Below, piece by piece: positions 1 through 8,248 of a stretch of 11,911 nucleotides of DNA (positions are counted from its first letter, which is position 1; the number at the start of each line of letters is the position of its first letter). The translations under genes and the position numbers were made by a program. This stretch comes from DATIYW01 sp035517415. Lineage in GTDB: Bacteria; Acidobacteriota; Thermoanaerobaculia; Thermoanaerobaculales; Thermoanaerobaculaceae. The notes beneath the pieces are model-generated. The model searched no databases. It saw nothing but the letters and a program-made list of their open reading frames with translations, and was not told the origin of the DNA. Location: the NCBI GenBank assembly GCA_035517415.1, contig DATIYW010000044.1, positions 1 to 11,911 on the forward strand. Direction: 5' to 3'.

Positions 1-1014
1 GGTCACGCCCGCCTCCAGCGACCGGATCGCGATGTTGGACCGATAGCGGGTGGCGTCCGCCGGGCCGAACAGGAACGCCGTGGCGCCGGGGAAGATGATG
101 TTCGTGCCCATGTTGTACCCGTGGTTGGTGGTCGGCACCGGTTCCTCGCGGAATCCGTTCGTCCCGTCGGCGCCCTGGTCGTTGTACACCTGCGCGCCGA
201 TCTGCGGCATCGCCTGGCTCCAGGGCAGGACGATGTCGATGCTTCCCGGCTGCCCGGTCGCCTGCATCGTGGCGAGGACGTCGGCCCACGACTGCACCGT
301 TCCGCCGGTAATCGTGAACGGCAGAGACGGATCGCTTGGGCTTCCCGGCACCAGTTTCTGGTGGAACACGAAACGACCGGTCAGCGGCGAACTGTACGGG
401 TAGGAGAGCATCTGCACCAGGGTGTGGTAGTACGACCCGTTGCGGCCCGGGTTCGAGGCAACCGAGGTGAGCACCCCGGCCACCACCTCGGTCGCCGTGC
501 CGCGAGCCCCCACCGCGAGCTCACCGACGTGCACCGTGCTGGGGTCGTATGAGAATGTCGTCGCGTCGCCGGCGACCTCGATGAACGAGTCGTGGAGCAC
601 GATGCCCATCGGCGAGTACACGACCGGGTTGCCACAGGTGGTCACCCGCGCCACGCCGATGACGTCGCCCTCCAGCACCGGGACCGGCGGGGTGAGGTCG
701 ACGTCGAGACCGCTGTTCGTGGTCGCGAACGGACCACGCTCTGCGACGAGGGTGAAGGTATCGCCCACGCGGCGGAAGACCTTGGCCTTGACCGGAGGCA
801 TCGACGTGCACGGGTACGCGGACCATCCGGCAGTCACGTGGGTCAGGTTGCCCGATGCGTTCGCCGGGTTGGTGAGGTCGACGGCGGTTCGCGTCGCCGC
901 CGGGGCGTAGTCGCTCGAGTTCGGGTTCGCGACGGTGTTCCCGATCGTCAATGTCTGGGCCGACGCGCTCGCTGCGAGAAGACCCAACAGCGCCGCTACG
1001 CTCGAGAGTCTCAT
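1..1014 (-). CDS. Secreted beta-rich protein, 5' part only (runs off left edge)
   Basis: The reading frame is open for 338 codons from an ATG at 1014 to the window edge, so the C-terminus is missing. AGGAGG (1019-1024) lies 4 bases before the ATG. Residues 1-20 form a typical signal peptide (Arg at 2, hydrophobic core, ASASA before a likely cleavage near residue 20), so the product is probably exported. The mature part is rich in Thr, Ser, Val and Gly, as in beta-sandwich extracellular proteins. C69 and C127 may form a disulfide. Residues about 184-338 resemble a module I recall from many secreted proteins of Acidobacteriota and similar bacteria: a start like ASNPGRNGSYYHT, a middle QVYND segment and a later ATRYRSNIAI segment. 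That match is from memory. No catalytic motif is visible and the function is unknown. The gene stands alone, with no co-directional neighbour immediately upstream. Confidence 0.85.
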   Translation of the reverse strand, partial: MRLSSVAALLGLLAASASAQTLTIGNTVANPNSSDYAPAATRTAVDLTNPANASGNLTHVTAGWSAYPCTSMPPVKAKVFRRVGDTFTLVAERGPFATTNSGLDVDLTPPVPVLEGDVIGVARVTTCGNPVVYSPMGIVLHDSFIEVAGDATTFSYDPSTVHVGELAVGARGTATEVVAGVLTSVASNPGRNGSYYHTLVQMLSYPYSSPLTGRFVFHQKLVPGSPSDPSLPFTITGGTVQSWADVLATMQATGQPGSIDIVLPWSQAMPQIGAQVYNDQGADGTNGFREEPVPTTNHGYNMGTNIIFPGATAFLFGPADATRYRSNIAIRSLEAGVT

Positions 1015-1058
1015 GATTCCTCCTTCGCTCAGTGCTGTTGTTGAGATCACTGAATCAG

Positions 1059-1067
1059 ATCCTAGCA
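1059..1067 (-). promoter_or_regulatory. Candidate extended -10 for the secreted protein gene
   Basis: The minus strand reads TGC followed by TAGGAT, an extended -10 type sequence, about 45 bases before the ATG at 1014. I see no convincing -35 hexamer at the usual distance, so this is a weak call. A 10-base palindrome CAGCATGCTG at 1070-1079 lies just upstream and could be an operator or chance. Confidence 0.3.
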
Positions 1068-1079
1068 CGCAGCATGCTG

Positions 1080-1376
1080 GAGATGAGAATCGGTGGCGTG
1101 GGGCGGGTTCATGCGGTCCGGCCGCTACTCGTGTGCCGCAGGCTGGGGCGATGGACGCGGTCCGCGCACGGTCGCCTCGATGCGAACGGGCGGGGCGAGT
1201 CCGGCCCAGGAGGAAGCGTCTTGCCCGGCCCCGGCGCTCGCTCGCCGGGTCCCCCGTCGCGTGTCTCGGAAGTCCTTCCTGCGCAAAGAGGAAGCGGTGC
1301 CCGCGGCCCCGCCCCTCGGTCTCGAATCTCCGTTGTTGCCGGCCACTGGCCACCGGCCACTGGCTACGTCGTCCTC
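1080..1376. other. Gene-free stretch with hairpins and short repeats
   Basis: No reading frame here has a start signal or recognisable product; the open frames are long only because GC-rich DNA has few stop codons. It contains a perfect 7-base-pair hairpin at 1230-1249 (CCCGGCG, loop CTCGCT, CGCCGGG) and a 12-base direct repeat CCGGCCACTGGC at 1339-1350 and 1353-1364. The right end (about 1307-1376) is laid out like the sequence downstream of the intact groEL, so that part is probably the 3' flank of the groEL fragment next to it. Confidence 0.6.
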
Positions 1377-1519
1377 AGTACATGTCCCCCATGCCGCCGC
1401 CGACACCCGGCAGCGGCGGGGTCTTCTTCTCGTCCGCGACATCTCGCACACCAGCGCCTCGGTGGTTAGCAGCAGCCCGGCGACCGACGCGGCGTTCTGC
1501 AGCGCGGCGCCGACGAGCG
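1377..1519 (-). pseudogene. Decayed copy of the 3' end of groEL
   Basis: Read on the minus strand, this begins within the equivalent of the ALQNAAS segment of GroEL, continues through a GLLLTTEALVCE segment and ends with GGGMGDMY and a TGA. Over 1377-1507 it matches 2544-2675 of the intact gene at about 90% by eye: roughly ten substitutions and one single-base gap. The gap falls between the TEALVCE and DEKKTPP parts, so the copy is frameshifted and cannot encode the normal tail. Weaker similarity reaches about 1519. There is no start codon or chaperonin body. Its upstream end abuts the stop codon of the metallo-hydrolase gene (TAG at 1521-1523). It may be the remnant of a second groEL or of a duplication that carried only the gene end. 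Confidence 0.85.
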
Positions 1520-1520
1520 G

Positions 1521-2372
1521 CTACTCGATCCTCGCGATCCCTGGGGCTTGGCTCGGGAACCTCGTCATGACGGCCGGATCGTGTCCGGGGACGACCAGGT
1601 CGGGGCGGGCGGCGAGTCGGCGCATCCGCTCCTGCGCCCGCAGGTTCGATGCCGGGTCGAGCGTGGCGCCGATCGGCGAGTGCTTGTCGAGGTTCTCGTA
1701 CAGGTAGACGTTGTCGCTGGCCAGCACCACCATGCCGTGCTTGGTGTTCACGCTCACGTACTGCGACGCGTACGTGTGGCGGCCGCCCGTGTAGCAGGTG
1801 ATCCCCGGGAGGATCTCCTGCGCGTCGCCGTTGACCAGCGTGACCTTGCCCTCCGTGTTGAGCTTCACGAGCGCGAGCACGTCTCCGGGATCGATGCCGC
1901 CGTGCGTGTCCGATGACTGCCAAGCCTCTCCCGCGTAGTACTGCAGCTCGTCCTTCTGGATCCAGACGCGCGCCGCGGGGAACAGGTCGACGCCATCGGC
2001 GTGGTCCCAATGCAGGTGCGTGACGATGACGTCGGTGACGGCCGCGGGCTTGAGGCCGAGCGGCTCGAGAGCCTCGGAGGGCTTGATGAAGTCCTGGACC
2101 TTCCAGTCCTTGAAGAAGCGGTCGTGGTAGAAACCGGAGTCGACCAGGATGTTGTGCCCGTTTCCGCGGACCACCCAGACCATCATCGCGATGTCCAGCT
2201 TGCGGGCGGGATCGGCGCCGGCCACGAGCTCCGCAACCGGGAAGCCGGGCAGCGTCGCGTAGCGGACAGCGTAGACCTCGTACGTCGGGGTTGGCTGCGC
2301 GCTCGCCGCTATCGAGACCGCGGCCAGCGCCAGCGCCGGGAGAAATGTGATTCGCGTCATTGGGGTTCTCAT
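1521..2372 (-). CDS. Secreted metallo-beta-lactamase-fold hydrolase, N-acyl-homoserine-lactonase-like
   Basis: The product is 283 residues from the ATG at 2372. An Arg-containing N-terminus, a hydrophobic run at about 8-24 and an ASAQ site form a signal peptide, so it probably acts outside the cytoplasm. The zinc-binding signature is complete: H119-L-H121-W-D123-H124, then H199 in GGRHT, D220 in LASDN and H264 in VPGHDP. Order and spacing fit the AiiA/AttM lactonase-like branch of the fold, which hydrolyses lactones of acyl-homoserine signals; the actual substrate cannot be read from sequence. In-frame ATGs also occur at 2381, 2360 and 2429. I chose 2372 because it gives a compact signal peptide and lies 7 bases after a -10-like TAGAAT (2380-2385). 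No clear Shine-Dalgarno is present. The gene is flanked by intact and decayed groEL 3' ends. Confidence 0.85.
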   Translation of the reverse strand: MRTPMTRITFLPALALAAVSIAASAQPTPTYEVYAVRYATLPGFPVAELVAGADPARKLDIAMMVWVVRGNGHNILVDSGFYHDRFFKDWKVQDFIKPSEALEPLGLKPAAVTDVIVTHLHWDHADGVDLFPAARVWIQKDELQYYAGEAWQSSDTHGGIDPGDVLALVKLNTEGKVTLVNGDAQEILPGITCYTGGRHTYASQYVSVNTKHGMVVLASDNVYLYENLDKHSPIGATLDPASNLRAQERMRRLAARPDLVVPGHDPAVMTRFPSQAPGIARIE

Positions 2373-2379
2373 CGGCCTC

Positions 2380-2385
2380 ATTCTA
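2380..2385 (-). promoter_or_regulatory. -10-like hexamer next to the hydrolase start
   Basis: The minus strand reads TAGAAT, five of six matches to TATAAT, ending 7 bases before the ATG at 2372. Transcription would begin at or next to the start codon. No good -35 is visible 15-19 bases upstream, so the call rests on the hexamer alone. Confidence 0.35.
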
Positions 2386-2458
2386 CCGGCGCGCGCAGCT
2401 GAGCGCGTCGGGACGCACCACCACGTCACCCTCGAGTGGCTTCAGGCGGTATGAGCCG

Positions 2459-2488
2459 AAACGAAAGGGCGGGGATCGCTCCCCGCCC
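2459..2488 (-). terminator. Likely intrinsic terminator after groEL
   Basis: A perfect 9-base-pair hairpin at 2467-2488 (GGGCGGGGA, loop TCGC, TCCCCGCCC on the plus strand) lies about 55 bases past the groEL stop. On the minus strand it is followed by TTTCGTTT, a usable though interrupted T-tract. This would separate groESL transcription from the downstream hydrolase gene. It could also be a dispersed GC-rich palindrome. Confidence 0.6.
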
Positions 2489-2504
2489 CTACGACTTGCG
2501 TTGT

Positions 2505-2534
2505 CCGGACCCCGGATCCCGGGCCCCGGACCCC
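2505..2534. repeat. Short GC-rich direct repeat after groEL
   Basis: CCGGACCCC occurs at 2505-2513 and 2526-2534 with GGATCC and GGGCCC palindromes between. It starts 7 bases past the groEL stop codon, the same place where the decayed groEL tail has its own, different short repeat (1339-1364). Confidence 0.6.
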
Positions 2535-2541
2535 GTCTTCC

Positions 2542-4191
<1,650 letters not shown>

Positions 4192-4206
4192 ATTCGCAAT
4201 CCTCCC

Positions 4207-4497
4207 TTACTTCTCGATCACGCCGAGGATCTCGTCCTCGCGCACGATCACCATCTCGTCGTCGCCGATCTTGATGTCGGTGCCGGAGTACTTGCCGATC
4301 AGGATGCGGTCGCCCTTCTTGACGTCGATCGGCATCCGCTTGCCGTTGTCGTCGAGCTTGCCGGGACCCACCGCGATGACCTCCGCCTCCTGCGGCTTCT
4401 CCTTGGCGGTGTCCGGGATGATGATCCCACCCTTGATGACCTCCTTCTCCTCGAGGCGGCGGAGGAGAACCCTGTCGTGGAGCGGTCGAACGTGCAT
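4207..4497 (-). CDS. groS: Co-chaperonin GroES (Hsp10)
   Basis: The product is 96 residues, the usual length. GroES forms the seven-subunit lid of the GroEL chamber. The N-terminal RPLHDRVLLRR strand, the mobile loop with the GroEL-contacting tripeptide III at 25-27 in KGGIIIPD, the EAEVIAVGPG roof region and the C-terminal DEILGVIE are all present. The ATG at 4497 has AAGGGGG (4507-4513) 9 bases upstream. It is the first gene of the groESL operon, 15 bases before groEL, and follows a heat-shock-type operator and promoter. Confidence 0.99.
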   Translation of the reverse strand: MHVRPLHDRVLLRRLEEKEVIKGGIIIPDTAKEKPQEAEVIAVGPGKLDDNGKRMPIDVKKGDRILIGKYSGTDIKIGDDEMVIVREDEILGVIEK

Positions 4498-4549
4498 GCT
4501 CTTAAACCCCCTTCTCTCAGATGTTTGGTTTTTCTCACCGGGGCGCTGA

Positions 4550-4576
4550 TTAGCAGTCCCCGAGTGAGACTGCTAA
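4550..4576 (-). promoter_or_regulatory. CIRCE-type operator (HrcA site) of groESL, variant arms
   Basis: A perfect inverted repeat, TTAGCAGTC, 9 bases, GACTGCTAA, lies between the -10 and the groES start. The canonical CIRCE element is TTAGCACTC-N9-GAGTGCTAA, so each arm differs at one position and the two changes pair with each other. Position and geometry are those of HrcA repressor binding just downstream of the -10, giving heat-shock induction of chaperonin genes. No hrcA gene is in the window. Confidence 0.9.
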
Positions 4577-4577
4577 C

Positions 4578-4606
4578 AGATTAGGATCTTCGCGGGGTTC
4601 TGTCAA
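4578..4606 (-). promoter_or_regulatory. groESL promoter
   Basis: On the minus strand a consensus -35 TTGACA (4601-4606) is followed by a 17-base spacer and TAATCT (4578-4583) as -10. The operator begins one base after the -10, so the start of transcription falls in the operator. The leader to groES is about 70 bases. This looks like a housekeeping sigma factor promoter under repressor control. Confidence 0.8.
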
Positions 4607-4623
4607 GGGCGGCAGAAGCCGCA

Positions 4624-4644
4624 CCCGCCGGGAAGTGCGGCGGG
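4624..4644 (-). terminator. Hairpin after the glycosyltransferase gene
   Basis: A perfect 7-base-pair GC hairpin (CCCGCCG, 7-base loop, CGGCGGG) lies just past the stop codon of the glycosyltransferase gene and 18 bases before the groESL -35. There is no T-tract, so it is a weak or factor-dependent terminator at best, but its position suits the end of the polysaccharide operon. Confidence 0.4.
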
Positions 4645-4649
4645 CCGAT

Positions 4650-5549
4650 TCAGCGGGCCGGGCCGGAGCCGATCCGCGCGAGCGCCCGCGCGTGGCCGCG
4701 CAGCAGCGCCGCGGCCGCCACGCGTCCCTCGCGCCCGCCCCGCCCCACGGCGTGCCAGAGCGCCCGCACCGCGACGTATCCGGTGTGGAGCAGGCCGAGG
4801 TAGACGCGGTAGCCGAGCGGGCGGAACGGCCGCAGCCGCGTGGCGGTCATCTCCTCGAGGTAAAGCCTCGAACGAGCCCTGGACCCGGTGGCGGAGCCGA
4901 GGCGATGGACCGCGGCCATCCCGGGAGCAAAGACCAGCGCCCAGCCGCGCCGGCGGAGGCGCAGGCAGATGTCCACGTCCTCGTTGTAGAGGAAGTAGGC
5001 CGGGTCGAAGCCGCCCACCTCGCACCACGCGCGCTGGCTGAACGCGAGCGCGGCGCCGGGGATGAAGCCGACCCGCCGCCGGATGCGCGCGGCGCGCACC
5101 GACGTGCTCTGGCGGACCGTCCCGATGAGGAAGTTGACGCCGCCCCCGGCGAACCACAGGCGTCCCCCCAGCCGGTCGAGGAAGAGCGGCCCCCCGGCCG
5201 CACCGGCGGCGGGCTCCGCCAGCGCCGCGACCGCCGCCTCCAGGTATCCCGGCGCGATCGCGACGTCGTGGTTGAGGACGACCAGCGCGCTCCATGGCCC
5301 CTCGCCCAGCGCCGCCACGCCGCGGTTGGCGCCGCCGCCGAAGCCGGGGTTGTCGGGGCAGCGGAGCAACTCCTCGCCCTGCAGCGCTGCGGCCGGAAGA
5401 TCGCCCGAGTTGTCCACCACCACGACGCGGCGCCCCCGCTCGGTGACGTCCCCGCGCAGCGCCGCCAGGCAGCCGACGGTGGGAGCCGGGTCGCCGTAGT
5501 GGACCACGACGGCGCCGACCGGAGCCGCGGTGGGATGCGCGCTCGCCAC
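4650..5549 (-). CDS. Family 2 glycosyltransferase (rhamnosyltransferase-like)
   Basis: The product is 299 residues. The GT-A fold starts with VGAVVVHYGD (11-20), then VVVVDNSGD (42-50), a NPGFGGGANRGV nucleotide-sugar segment (67-78), the DxD-type metal site as NHD (93-95), and FDPAYFLYNEDVDICLRL with E190/D191, where the catalytic base of this family lies. H215 follows in the conserved AAVHRLGS part. Such enzymes add a sugar from a nucleotide donor to a lipid-linked chain on the cytoplasmic side; the rhamnosyl label is by resemblance only. I chose the GTG at 5549 because it overlaps the flippase stop (TAGTG) and has GGAG 5 bases before it. An in-frame GTG at 5555 is possible. It is the last gene of the minus-strand operon. 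Confidence 0.88.
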   Translation of the reverse strand: MASAHPTAAPVGAVVVHYGDPAPTVGCLAALRGDVTERGRRVVVVDNSGDLPAAALQGEELLRCPDNPGFGGGANRGVAALGEGPWSALVVLNHDVAIAPGYLEAAVAALAEPAAGAAGGPLFLDRLGGRLWFAGGGVNFLIGTVRQSTSVRAARIRRRVGFIPGAALAFSQRAWCEVGGFDPAYFLYNEDVDICLRLRRRGWALVFAPGMAAVHRLGSATGSRARSRLYLEEMTATRLRPFRPLGYRVYLGLLHTGYVAVRALWHAVGRGGREGRVAAAALLRGHARALARIGSGPAR

Positions 5550-6814
5550 TACCACTCCGGCTCGGAGAACACCGCGCGACCCGTCCGCGGCGGCCTGGTG
5601 ACCGCGAGGGCCGCCACGCCGACCGCCCCCGCCAGGCTCAGCGAGTTCATCGCCACCGCGACCGCGGCGGCGCCCGCGGCGCCCCAGCGCGGGATCGCGA
5701 TGATGTTGCCGGCGACCGCCAGCGCCACCTGCACGACGCGCAGCGTCAGGCTCCACGCCTGCCGCCCGCAGGCCGCGATCGCGCCGCCCAGCAGCATGCC
5801 GGTGCAGGCGCCGGGCAGCGCCCACGAGAGGAGCCCGAGCAGCGGGACGGCGGGGAGGTAGTCCGGACCGAACACGAGCCGCACCAGCGGCGAGCGCACG
5901 ATCTGGAGGCCGGCGGCGAGCGCCAGGCCGAGACCGGCGCCGACCGCGGCCAGCGCGAACACGCGCGACAGCCGGAGCGACCCGCTCGCCGCGGCCCGCG
6001 CCAGCGTCGGATAGAGCGCCAGCGAGATCAGCTGCGCGAGTGCGAACAGCCCCCACACCGGCGCGGAGGCGACGCCGTAGCGGCCGATATCGGCGCGGGC
6101 CACGCCGAACGCGGCGAGCAGGAAGGTGTCGGAGCGGAACATCACCTGGGCAGCCATCGCGAGCCCGACGAACGAGAGCCCCTCGCGGGCGAGGAACCCG
6201 CGCGCGACCCGCTCGCGCTCGCCGCCCGGCAGGCGGCGGAACTGCAGCGCCATCACCACCACGCCGGCGCCCGCACCGACCGAAAACGCCGCGCCGGTGG
6301 TCCACACCGGCGCGCCGGCCAAGGCGAGCGGCGCGAGCAGGACCAGCGCGACCACCAGCTCCGCGGCGCGCCCGCCCACCTCGACCTCCATCCGGTCGAG
6401 GCCCTTGAACGCCGCGCCGAGCGTGATCAGCCAGCAGCGCAGCCACGCGTAGGGGATGAACGCGAGCAGCGTCCAGCGCAGCGAGGGCTGGCGCACGAGC
6501 AGCGCGGCGCCGGCCGCGAGCGGGAGCGTGGCCAGCGCGACCCCGGCCTGCCAGCGCCGCGCCTCGCGGTGGAGCTCGCGCACCGCCGGCGGGCGCTTCG
6601 CGGTCTCGCGGATCAGCACCTCGACCTGACCGGCGTTGAGGAACAGCATCAGCACGAGCGCCGCGCCGTAGCCGACCGTGAAGTCGCCCATCGCCGCGGG
6701 TCCGAGCCCGCGCGCGACCAGCACGCCGGCGATGAACAGCGCCCCCTTGAGCACGACCTCGCCGACCGCCAGCCAGGCGACGTTGCGCGCGACCAGGGTC
6801 GCGGCCGGTCTCAA
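5549..6814 (-). CDS. Polysaccharide flippase, MOP/Wzx-type membrane protein
   Basis: The product is 421 residues and very hydrophobic, with about twelve predicted membrane segments by eye. The N-terminal pattern NVAWLAVGEVVLKGALF, then LVARGLGPAAMGDFTVGYG, is characteristic of polysaccharide biosynthesis flippases, which move undecaprenyl-linked repeat units from the inner to the outer face of the membrane. A later FGPDYLPAVPLL segment also fits. The start is a TTG at 6814 that overlaps the TGA of the sugar transferase (TTGA). No ATG occurs in frame before the second membrane region, and any later start would remove the first membrane segment. GGGGCGGGGC precedes the TTG. The stop overlaps the glycosyltransferase GTG. 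The overlaps imply coupled translation. Confidence 0.85.
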   Translation of the reverse strand: MRPAATLVARNVAWLAVGEVVLKGALFIAGVLVARGLGPAAMGDFTVGYGAALVLMLFLNAGQVEVLIRETAKRPPAVRELHREARRWQAGVALATLPLAAGAALLVRQPSLRWTLLAFIPYAWLRCWLITLGAAFKGLDRMEVEVGGRAAELVVALVLLAPLALAGAPVWTTGAAFSVGAGAGVVVMALQFRRLPGGERERVARGFLAREGLSFVGLAMAAQVMFRSDTFLLAAFGVARADIGRYGVASAPVWGLFALAQLISLALYPTLARAAASGSLRLSRVFALAAVGAGLGLALAAGLQIVRSPLVRLVFGPDYLPAVPLLGLLSWALPGACTGMLLGGAIAACGRQAWSLTLRVVQVALAVAGNIIAIPRWGAAGAAAVAVAMNSLSLAGAVGVAALAVTRPPRTGRAVFSEPEW

Positions 6815-8157
6815 CGCCCCGCCCCGACCAGCGCGGCGCTGACCGTCCGCAGCAGGGCGACGAGGTAGTTGCTGACCGACCGCTCGCGGATGAAGTAGAG
6901 GTCGTACTCGAGCTTGCGCCGGTGCTCCTCGTGGCTGCGCGCGTACGGCATGTTGACCTGCGCCCAGCCGGTCAGGCCCGGCGGCACCGCGAGGCGGAAG
7001 GTGTAGAACGGGATCACGGCGGCGAGCTCGGCGACGAACTCCGGGCGCTCCGGCCGCGGCCCCACGAGCGACATCTCCCCTCTGAGCACGTTGACGAGCT
7101 GGGGGAGCTCGTCGATGCGGAGCCGGCGCAGCACGCGCCCGACCCGGGTGGCGCGCGGGTCGTCGCGGCCCGCGAACGCGGGGCCGCCGGCCTCGGCGTC
7201 GCGGACCATCGTCCGCAGCTTGACGAGCCGGAACTGGCGGCCGAACTGCCCGACCCGGGTCTGCCCGTAGATCACCGGCCGGCCGTCGGCGACGAGCACC
7301 GCCAGCGCCGCCAGGAGCAGGACCGGCGAGACCACGATCAGGGCGACCGTCCCGAGCACGACGTCGAGCACGCGCGTGACGCGGTTGAACAGCGGCCAGT
7401 GGATCGCGCCGAAGCCCGGCTGGTGGAGGAAGGCGGCGGGCGACAGCTCGGAGACCGGCAGGCGGCCGTCGAGCCACGCCCAGATCTCGGTCGCCGCCAC
7501 TACCGGCACGCCGGAGAACAGCAGCGCCGCGAGATCGGCGGCGTACTCTCCCGCGCCGAGGTCGGCGCCCGCCAGCACCACCAGCTCGGCGCCGCGGCGC
7601 CGCGCCTCGTCGGCGAGTGCCGCGGTCGTCACGCCCGAGCCGTCCACCGGCGCCCACGGCGCGAGCGGGTGCGACTGCAGCCGGCCGCAGACGCTCGCCA
7701 CCCCCGCCGGGTCGCCGATCACCAGCGCCTTGGGTCGCGGGCGGGTGCGCAACCGTTGCGCCAGCAACGCCCGCGCCGCGGCGGCGGCGAACGCCCACGC
7801 CGCGGTCGTGAGCACGAGCAGGCCGCGCCCGAAGCGCCAGCTCGGGATGACGTAGGTCCCGAGGGCGAGGCCGATCCCCCAGGTCGCCGCGACCACCGCG
7901 ACCCGCGTCGTGACCTCGCCGCGCCGCCGCAGCAGCAGCGGCTCGTACAGCTCCGCGGCCACCGCCAGCGCCCACAGCGCGAGCAGGCCGGTGACGATCA
8001 GCTCGGGGCGCTCGAACAGCGCGGCCCAGTTCTTGGGCCGGTCGGTCGGGATGAAGCGGATCTGGAAGGCGAGCCAGACCGAGGCCGCGAGCGCGGCCGC
8101 GTCGAACACCGCGAGCGCGAGACGCGGCCTCGGCGCACCGGGCATGAAGCCAGCCAT
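6811..8157 (-). CDS. Polyprenyl-phosphate sugar-1-phosphate transferase (WcaJ/WbaP type)
   Basis: The product is 448 residues. It starts with about four membrane segments (within 12-133), then a Rossmann-like region (KALVIGDP, 143-150), another membrane helix (264-290) and the catalytic domain. The catalytic domain has VKLRTM (312-317), RIDELPQLVNVLRG (347-360) with the D349/E350 pair, MSLVGPRPE (362-370), PGLTGWAQVN (393-402) and KLEYDLYFI (415-423). These enzymes transfer a sugar-1-phosphate from a UDP-sugar to undecaprenyl phosphate, the first membrane step of repeat-unit assembly. ATG 8157 is chosen with ATG 8145 as alternative. Neither has a Shine-Dalgarno sequence. A TTGACA-N17-CACCAT promoter candidate ends 7 bases before 8157, so this gene may also be read from a leaderless transcript. 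Confidence 0.95.
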   Translation of the reverse strand: MAGFMPGAPRPRLALAVFDAAALAASVWLAFQIRFIPTDRPKNWAALFERPELIVTGLLALWALAVAAELYEPLLLRRRGEVTTRVAVVAATWGIGLALGTYVIPSWRFGRGLLVLTTAAWAFAAAAARALLAQRLRTRPRPKALVIGDPAGVASVCGRLQSHPLAPWAPVDGSGVTTAALADEARRRGAELVVLAGADLGAGEYAADLAALLFSGVPVVAATEIWAWLDGRLPVSELSPAAFLHQPGFGAIHWPLFNRVTRVLDVVLGTVALIVVSPVLLLAALAVLVADGRPVIYGQTRVGQFGRQFRLVKLRTMVRDAEAGGPAFAGRDDPRATRVGRVLRRLRIDELPQLVNVLRGEMSLVGPRPERPEFVAELAAVIPFYTFRLAVPPGLTGWAQVNMPYARSHEEHRRKLEYDLYFIRERSVSNYLVALLRTVSAALVGAGR

Positions 8158-8164
8158 TCAGCCG

Positions 8165-8193
8165 ATGGTGCGCGGGAAGCGCGCGGGTGTCAA
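8165..8193 (-). promoter_or_regulatory. Candidate internal promoter before the sugar transferase gene
   Basis: In the 91-base gap after the aminotransferase gene, the minus strand has a perfect TTGACA (8188-8193), a 17-base spacer and CACCAT (8165-8170), three of six to the -10 consensus. The hexamer ends 7 bases before the ATG. The strong -35 and correct spacing support it; the poor -10 weakens it. Confidence 0.4.
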
Positions 8194-8248
8194 CGTGCCG
8201 GGCCCGCGCGTCGAGGGCGGCGGAAGGTCGGGCGCCGCCTCGCTCCCG

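Noticed and set aside
1339..1364. CRISPR-like array
   Set aside because: Only two 12-base units with a 2-base gap; no spacers and no cas genes.
1125..1451. Minus-strand frame over the gene-free stretch that begins MCEMSRTRR
   Set aside because: It is the out-of-frame continuation of the decayed groEL tail after its single-base deletion.
1521..2372. Antibiotic resistance beta-lactamase
   Set aside because: The fold is metallo-beta-lactamase, but the ligand pattern and flanking residues are of the lactonase-like hydrolase branch; nothing points to beta-lactam hydrolysis.
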